Assembly (NCBI GenBank): GCA_949752735.1
Contig: OX457042.1
Coordinates: forward strand, 32,106,594-32,170,593
DNA: 64,000 nt
Reading direction: 5' to 3'
Source: Lumbricus terrestris
Taxonomy: Eukaryota > Annelida > Clitellata > Crassiclitellata > Lumbricidae
Shown here: positions 57,511 through 64,000 of the stretch, in pieces
Layout: every line of letters starts with the position of its first letter
Numbering within the stretch: the stretch's first letter is position 1
Program-made: the position numbers and the translations under genes
The notes under the pieces: model-generated
What the model saw: only the letters and a program-made list of their open reading frames with translations
Database searches by the model: none
What the model was told of the DNA's origin: nothing

Positions 57511-60366
57511 GTATCTGCTGAAAGTACTCTTCAAGTCATTTGTATTGGTGTGTCAAACATTGTGCTACCCCACATGACCATATTGCAACCGAAAATTGTA
57601 ATGTTCATGTTGTCATAAGACCACATATTCTGCATCTAAGTGCAATATGGAGTTGCATATTGGCTCTGGAAAGTGCAGTTTTAGCATATACTTAAATGGT
57701 GTACTGAGCTACATCAAAATGTGTAATGTTTGAATTAGATTAATCTGAAATATTACTAATTAGTAATTTTCATGTTGTCTAAAAACCACATATTCTGCAT
57801 CTATGTGCATAAAGAGTTGCATATCGGCTCTCGAAATGTGAATTTTTAGCATACTTTCATAGTATACTTGTTCTCTATCAATTGTCCCACACATGTATGC
57901 ATATGTGTAATGTTTTAATTAAGTTAGTAATGTTTTATGTTGTCAAAAAATCGCATATTCTACATCTATGTGCATAAAGAGTTGCGTATCGGCTCTGGAA
58001 ATGTGAATTTTTAGCATACTTTCATAGTATATCTGTGCTATATCAATTGTCGAACACTGTGTAATGTTTGAATCTGATTACTAATGCTTCATGTTGTCAA
58101 CAGACCACATATTGTGCATATTAGTGCAATAAATAGTTGTGTATCATCTCTGGAATGTTAATTTTTAGCATACTTTCATAGTATACTTGTTCTATATGAA
58201 TTTTTCCACAATGTGTAATGTTTAAATCAGATCAGTAATGTTCCATGGTGTCAAAAGATCACATATTCTGCATCTAGGTGCAGTTTAGAGCTGCGTATCT
58301 ACTCTAGAGCATGTGCATTTTTAGCATACTTTCAACCTTCTGTTTAAGTATGTTCCCATGTGAATTTTTTGATGCAGCTAGCTGAAAAGTTTTAAAATAT
58401 GTTTGTCTTGAAGCTGTAAAAATTTGTTGCTTTTATCCACAAGATGCACAATGCACTGCATTTTTGGACCTTAACCTCCTCACTATAACCAGTTCTTTTG
58501 TTTTTCAGACTCTTCTGAGGACGACTTTTACTGTCATTCAAATGTTGCCATATATTTCTCAAATGAAACTTCACAGGTATGGATGCTGAAATACTGATAA
58601 ATTTTTCTGGCTAAAGTAGTAAAGCGTACAAATAACCATAATAAGGTTGCTCAAGGAGTTATGGTTAAATATATGCTGCTGATTTTATCTTGGTGCTTTA
58701 CGAGGTACGAACTGTGAGTTAGTTTGTTAGTTAAAAATTTAACCCTTACCACTCAGATTAAAAATTAATTGGCCCACATTTTTACATGTGTGGTAAAGGT
58801 TAATGTAGTTTTGTCTAGTTCTGAGTGCTGGTGACGCATTGGAGAACACTGGCATAAAGAACAGTGGACTTGTGTCTGATTCCCGAAGCCTCCATAGGAT
58901 AGGCATTAGGCATGCTTTGTAGGCTGCTACTAACGCTGTTGTATTTCAGGCTGTTGTATTTCAGGTTGTCTATTCTGTTAGTAGTTAAGATTGATGTTAA
59001 AGATAACTACAGGTACACTACAACCAGTTGCGGTCCACCGGATTGTTCAATACACGAAAATTATGAGCAAAAAATAAATATATAACTTGTAACTTATGAT
59101 TATATATTTCTATTATTCCCTGTAGAAATTTTGTTTTGGAATCTAATGCAATTAGACATTTTGCAGACTTTACATTGTATGATGCTTTTTTGTACAGCTG
59201 CCTAAAACCGAAGGAGAATTACTGAAGGAATGGATGTCTATGCCAAAGTCCACTGGGCGCCTCCTGGCCAACAGAAGGCTAACTAAATGCAAGTAACTTT
59301 GCTTTGGCTGAGAATCATTTTACTTTTCTGTGTCTTTTTTGGAATGGCCTCTCTCTCTCTCAACACCCTAAGACTTCAGTTGTATGTATTGTATAGGGCC
59401 CCCAGAAATTTGCGCCAAAAAACTGAAAAAATTGCGCACCAAAAACGATAAATTTGCGCGAATTTTGCGCAAGTTAAAAAATCAAAATGTTCGTTATTTT
59501 TTCATTGAATCAGTGTACCAAAGTATCTAACAGTGTTTTTGTCATTTAATGTAGAGCTTTGGCGTTCTAGAAATTAGACAATCAAGCCAAAAATGCAGTT
59601 ATAAAGTTCCTATAACCATAAGATTAATGTATTCAGACGATCGCAAATAATTTCAATGTTACAAAATTTGCGCCCACCGAAATCTACGCTCATTACAAAT
59701 ATGACTTCAAAATAGTATTATATAGCCTATATTATAATGAATCACCAAGTTACACAACGTGCTGAGTACTAGATTTCCGTCTTTGTGTGCACACCTGACG
59801 CCTGTAGATTAAAATAAATGCGTTCGTTCTGTCATAAGCCGAGACAGCAAACGACGATGCTGTGTGACCGCCTTGAGAAACTTCGTCTAACACATTTTAT
59901 TGTGTGGCCGTGAAGTTCTGGAATTTTTTATACTATAAGTTTGTGCGTTACTACCAAAAATATCGATCTTTAACTAAAAATTCATGTATGATTTCATTTA
60001 ATTCGGCGGTCGCCATTTTGATTATCGCACATTGGTCGTCGTTGTTATGTTGAACTGTCATGGGCCGCGGTGATTTTGAGTCAATCAAAGCCCAATTTAG
60101 ATAAATTAACAAGATTTTGTCAAAATTTGCGCTAAAATCGTGTGGATTGTCAATTTTTGCGCTGTTGCGCTAAACCTGGAAATTTGCGCAAAAATTGCGC
60201 TGCGCAAGATCGCGAATTTCTGGGGGCCCTAATTGTATGTATGTATGTATGTATGTATGTATGTATGTATGTATGTATGTATGTATGTATGTATGTATGT
60301 ATGTATGTATGTATGTATGTATGTATGTATGTTTGTGTGCATGTGTACTGTATGTATGTATGTATA

Positions 60367-60399
<33 letters not shown>

Positions 60400-62118
60400 T
60401 AATGTATATGAGCATTTATATAGCGCCTTTCAAAAGCCTCACGAAGGCTCTTAGTTAGTTAGGCCACTACCCACTGTTTGAAGACTTTATTCCTTCAGGG
60501 CTGTCATGCTGAGAGCACTTTTAAATGGTACTGTGAGAGATGCTTCACAAATTTTTTAATGCAATGCAATAACAGGTATAATCGGTTAAATCAGATTTTG
60601 TAACATAGAGATTGGATTTAGATTTACTGACTAGTGCACATGTATGATCTTGCTTCAGATAAAGAAATAAAAGACATGTGTATTATTTAAGGCAATGTTA
60701 ATAAAAAGTCTTCAATACGCGTTTCAAGCTGAGTAAGTTTACAGGTAGTTTGCTCATTATTAACTTGCGGATATGGGTTTATATTTTCTTTTTATATAGA
60801 CTACCTGTTCATCTAGAAGACCTGTTCATTAATAATCGATGATTTTTTTCGTTAGAATAATTGCTATAGAAATTATTTATTGTTTAATTTAGACTACCTA
60901 TCCATTGGTGTCGCTGTTCATAACCTTCATCCAGACGACGATGGAGGAATGGCCGTTGAAGAAACGCTGGAATCGCTCGTAAACAAAACTTCCAACTACG
61001 AAAAGCTGCACAACATCATCGTTGTTATACTTCCCAGTCAACTAACGGAAGAAACAGAACAGTTGCTGGTCAGTGCTATCGTGAAGAGATTTCTGTACGA
61101 AATAAACATCGGCTTTCTTCACATTGTTCAACCAGCCCCAGTTTTGGACGTGAATCTACTGATTCCAGGGTCGAAGTGCAATTTTAGCGATACAATGGAC
61201 GGGAAATATTCAGCCGCGGCACAGGTGGTTGACGGGGAAAAGGATTGGGTGTTGGAGTCGTGTCTACAGTTGGAATCGATGTTCAGGGTCTGGCCATATG
61301 CCGAAAGTCTTTCCGAAAACTACCTCCATATAGACGACAGCGTTGCAGCCATATCGAACTTTGTCGGAGCCGTCAGACAGTTCGTCCGGATTCAGAAAAC
61401 GAACTCGAGAAACTGGGGCATTCTCGAGTTCTCGAACTACGCCTTTGTCGGAAACGTGATGCGAAGTTCCGACGTCATCAAATTTGTCCAGTTCTTCGCG
61501 ACCGTCGGGGCGTTGAACATGACGAGCGACGATGCGTTCGATCTTTTTCTCCGACTCCTCTCGCAGAAGTCGCGTCTCCTTCGTACGCCCGAAGTTTTCG
61601 AAAGGACGTCCCTGCTTTCGGCGGGGTTGAAGATTCTTGTTGAGGACGGTGACGACGTTCGATGGCTCGCCGATGATCCGCCTGGAGTTGTTCTCACGAA
61701 TATGAATCCGATTGGAAGCCACATTCCGGGACTTGTCTACGGGTCAAAATCAGGGTACTTCAAGGCGCTGATGCCTCAGGTTGGCGACTGGGTCGTCGTT
61801 GTCTTCGATGACGATATAGACCTCCGGAAAGTCAAGGTCAAGACTGGACAGGAGTCGGTGGAAATTCCGAAACACCGAGAGGCCGCGCTTTTGCGTGGAC
61901 TTGTCGAAGCGAGTCCGAAAGTGTTGAAGATGGACGCGTCGAGTAACGTTGTCACTTGTGCCGATTTCGTTCGAATTGGTGATGTCGTGGATGGGACCGC
62001 GGAGATTGTTAACGTCTCGAAACTGCTTTGGGGCCGTAAGACGCGATGTCTTAAGCTTACGGTTATGGACGCTGACGGGCGTGATATCATGTTTCGACAG
62101 ATTGCAATTTATTCGTGA
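57378..62118 (+). CDS. MGAT4: GT54 family (MGAT4-like) beta-1,4-N-acetylglucosaminyltransferase, four exons (about 505 aa)
   Basis: MGAT4 enzymes are Golgi type II membrane proteins that add a beta-1,4-linked GlcNAc to the alpha-1,3-mannose arm of N-glycans, creating branched antennae. Joined exons give 1,518 bp in frame: a basic N-terminus (MQFYRKIPRCKKS), a hydrophobic anchor (STWCLFVTLFCCYVF), a short stem, and a GT54 domain (about residues 98-505). Family landmarks: LSIGVAVHN at the nucleotide-sugar fold start, IIVVIL, YLHIDDSVAA where family members have an EDD-type metal motif, WGILEFSNYAFVGNVMRSSD, and a C-terminal lectin-like region ending TVMDADGRDIMFRQIAIYS. The domain is divergent from vertebrate MGAT4A/B, so substrate identity is inferred only. 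The N-terminal exon is the least certain. Confidence 0.83.
57600..58370. repeat. Tandem repeat, unit about 155-165 bp, five copies
   Basis: 'accacatattctgcatct' recurs at about 57,622, 57,785, 57,950, 58,104 and 58,258, each followed by 'gagttgcatatcggctctgg' and 'aatttttagcatactttcatag'. In GT54 intron 1. Confidence 0.93.
58509..58576 (+). CDS. MGAT4: GT54 gene exon 2 (stem)
   Basis: Encodes SSEDDFYCHSNVAIYFSNETS plus Q between tttttcag and ACAG|gtatgg; contains one N-glycosylation sequon (NET). Not conserved enough to confirm by family. Confidence 0.65.
59198..59288 (+). CDS. MGAT4: GT54 gene exon 3 (stem)
   Basis: Encodes LPKTEGELLKEWMSMPKST, then GRLLANRRLTK. It ends in phase 1 at AAAT|gcaagta, a GC donor, which alone keeps the frame into the catalytic exon. 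Confidence 0.7.
59395..60230. mobile_element. 836 bp non-autonomous DNA transposon in GT54 intron 3
   Basis: Ends AGGGCCCCCAGAAATTTGCG and CGCGAATTTCTGGGGGCCCT are inverted repeats. Flanks TATTGTAT and AATTGTAT make an 8 bp duplication with one mismatch. Sub-terminal 'aatttgcgc' words recur more than ten times in both orientations. No transposase frame. Confidence 0.88.
60233..60408. repeat. (TATG)n microsatellite
   Basis: About 40 TATG units starting directly at the transposon's right flank. Confidence 0.97.
60409..60560. mobile_element. LINE/SINE tail fragments, two orientations
   Basis: 'tttatatagcgcctttcaaaag' (minus-type tail) is followed by 'ggctgtcatgctgagagcacttttaaatgg' (plus-type tail). 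Confidence 0.5.
60893..62118 (+). CDS. MGAT4: GT54 gene exon 4 (catalytic domain), stop codon
   Basis: A single 1,226 bp exon after tttag encodes 408 residues of GT54 domain and stops at TGA. It is clearly richer in G+C than its surroundings, in keeping with real coding sequence. Confidence 0.92.
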
Positions 62119-62447
62119 GTTCTTTGGTCCTACGCTTAGCAGCTTCAGATGAGGTCGTCTTCAGAACAAAATGTTCTCCGATGGTTTACTTGCCTTTTAC
62201 AGCAAAGTGATTGAGTTTGAATTGATGATCTGGTGTAACATTATTTGTATTCCTGTTTGTCTTTCATCGTTGAGTCGGTAATTGAATTGCTGTAACGGTT
62301 TTCATTTACAGATCGACACAGTTTTTGTTGAGGTTTTTACGGATCACTAAAACCACAAGGCAATTCCAATTAGACACATGCTTAAGTGTCAATGGGGATA
62401 TACCTATGCGTTTATGCGGGTATGTATATATGTATGTATGTATGTGC

Positions 62448-62645
62448 ACTTGTTATGGCTCCCCTTCGAGAGACCTTCTCAGAAGCGCTCCCGACTACAG
62501 CGCGGACACTGAACCGGCCGAAGCGCCCGAGCAATTGCGAGTGAAGGACTTGCCCACGGTCCCTACAAGGCGGCTTGACGTGGATTCGAATCTGCAACCG
62601 TCCAGCTGCAAGACAACAAACATACCCACTACATCATCGCGCCCC
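62448..62645 (-). mobile_element. tRNA-derived SINE, full length, reverse orientation
   Basis: Tail 'gtgcacttgttatggctccccttcgag...ctcagaagcgctcccgactac', body 'gcaattgcgagtgaaggacttgccc', B box (reverse) GGATTCGAATC and head to 'catcgcgcccc'. Confidence 0.88.
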
Positions 62646-62848
62646 CAAAATGGAACAAGAATCCAGTGCTGGAGTCACAGTCAACCAATGACTTATTTGT
62701 TTGTGAGGGTTGATGATATTTATAATTGTCTAATATATGATTATTTGCCATTTTTGCACATCATGAGCTTTTCTAAAGGAAGTATTCTACTTTACCATTA
62801 ACCCCTTTACCGGTTTTTAAAAATGTTAAAACGTACTCTTATTTGGTG

Positions 62849-62854
62849 AATAAA
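62849..62854 (+). terminator. Candidate polyadenylation signal for the GT54 gene
   Basis: AATAAA 730 bp after the stop codon, beyond the SINE. Motif match only. Confidence 0.3.
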
Positions 62855-63447
62855 TTTTATGGAAAAAATTTCATTTTTTTTAAAGAGGACATAAGACTAT
62901 GTACGTATGTATGCATTTATGTATGATGATGATGGTGCTCTGCCCGAAGGCAGGTTCGTTGGCTTTACGCCCCTGGGGATGAAATGTATGTATATGCATG
63001 TATATATGCATGTATGTACAAAGGTTTCTTTGTCCAGAACAAATCTTGTTCAGACTTCTGATTATCTATCAGACAGTTACAAGTGCACTGTAGTTCATAA
63101 TATCAGTTAGACGATTATAATCGGGTCTACCATAATTTTTTATAAGGTCAATTGTTAAAGATGACTATAATCGGGGACAGCCGATAACTTAGGGGTTACC
63201 TGGTTGGTGGTAGTTTTCTTTTGCAAAGTCTTGTGTGGTTTGCGTTCCATTAGTACTGGGTTACGAAGCACACAGCAAGTTCTGCTCGTAAATGTCGGTT
63301 TTGTAACTGAAGGGGATTGGAAACTGGCTGTTTTGCTTCATATCTTTTTATCACAGGTGAATTGTTTATGTTATCTTTATTCCTTGCTCTGATGATCTTC
63401 ATTGTGTGCACTTCAGACAACACATTGCTGTGTTATGGCGCCATAGA

Positions 63448-63750
63448 AATTGTCGTCATTATTATTATTATTGTTATTATTATTATCACTATTATTATTT
63501 TTATTGTTATTATTATTATTTAAAACAAATTATTGTTATTATTATTGTTATTATTATTATCATTATTATTCTTATTGTTATTGCTATTATTATTCTTATT
63601 GTTATTATTATTATTATCATTATTATTATTATTGTTATTATTATTGTTATTATTATCATTATTATTATTATTATTAAATTATTATTATCATTATTTTTAT
63701 TATTGTTATTATTATCATTATTATTATTATCATTAATATTATTATTATTG
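63448..63750. repeat. (ATT)n microsatellite, 300 bp
   Basis: ATT trinucleotides with GTT, CTT and ATC variants; Tyr, Leu, Ile and Asn homopolymer frames are artefacts. Confidence 0.97.
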
Positions 63751-64000
63751 CGTTGACCACCAAGAGTAGAAGATGTTGACCACTTTGGGCTAATGAATGT
63801 GGCTGTCTCAGCACTTGACATGTGTATTTATAGGATTTAAGGAGACACTTCTGTCGATGGTTTAGCCTCCAGAATTACATGCAGTGTATGTTGACTTAGC
63901 ATGACTGGCCCCGGATTCAAACCCATGTTGTACAGCTGTTTGCCGGTTTTGTGCCAGACATAAGCACCGCAGTTTACCTCTTGTTTTAAAATTCCAACTT

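Larger units (their letters stand above)
62119..64000. other. 3' flank of the GT54 gene
   Basis: Apart from the SINE, the candidate signal and the ATT array I see no gene. Short frames at 62,907 and 63,204 lack coding character. Confidence 0.6.

Noticed and set aside
61245..62090. Open frames on other frames and on the minus strand inside the GT54 exon
   Set aside because: They are shadows of a GC-rich coding exon, with no family resemblance of their own.
63406..63821. Asn, Tyr, Leu and Ile homopolymer frames
   Set aside because: They are translations of the ATT array.

Overview
This is a 64 kb piece of a metazoan nuclear genome, most likely an invertebrate. Protein-coding information sits in short exons with spliceosomal GT-AG and occasional GC-AG introns. 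The non-coding part is packed with tRNA-derived SINEs, LINE 3' ends, hAT, Merlin and piggyBac DNA transposons, and microsatellites. No rRNA gene, bacterial operon, CRISPR array or complete virus was seen. I cannot name the species from the sequence alone.

Three host genes can be read. (1) On the minus strand, 42,051 down to 7,137, lies an attractin (ATRN) ortholog. It has 27 coding exons whose phases all join and whose summed length, 3,765 bp, is a multiple of three (1,254 aa). Domain order is signal peptide/EGF, CUB, EGF, six kelch-region exons, four PSI-type modules, laminin-type EGFs, a juxtamembrane region, one membrane helix and the conserved attractin cytoplasmic tail. The C-type lectin domain of vertebrate attractins is absent. 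(2) On the minus strand, 48,485 down to 44,941, is a complete four-exon prefoldin subunit 4 gene (134 aa). (3) On the plus strand, about 57,378 to 62,118, is a four-exon GT54 (MGAT4-like) N-acetylglucosaminyltransferase gene of about 505 aa, most of it in one 1.2 kb last exon. An orphan start exon at 49,231 lies on the plus strand, head-to-head with PFDN4.

Layout: 1-7,136 is the 3' flank of ATRN with repeats; 7,137-42,051 is ATRN with transposon-rich introns; 42,052-44,940 is an intergenic gap; 44,941-48,485 is PFDN4; 48,486-49,230 is a head-to-head spacer containing a hAT-type MITE; 49,276-57,377 is a transposon cluster (LINE inside a SINE, a Merlin element, a Merlin-like MITE, a fold-back element, a hAT MITE); 57,378-62,118 is the GT54 gene; 62,119-64,000 is its 3' flank with a SINE and a 300 bp ATT repeat.

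The genes show no common pathway. ATRN and the GT54 enzyme both belong to the secretory/cell-surface system, whereas PFDN4 is cytosolic chaperone machinery. The most unusual observations are the lectin-less attractin, a set of tandem repeats that duplicate or form attractin splice donors (exons 8, 12, 18, 24), two GC-AG introns, and several mobile elements whose ends and target-site duplications can be read to the base (piggyBac with TTAA; Merlin and hAT types with 8 bp duplications).
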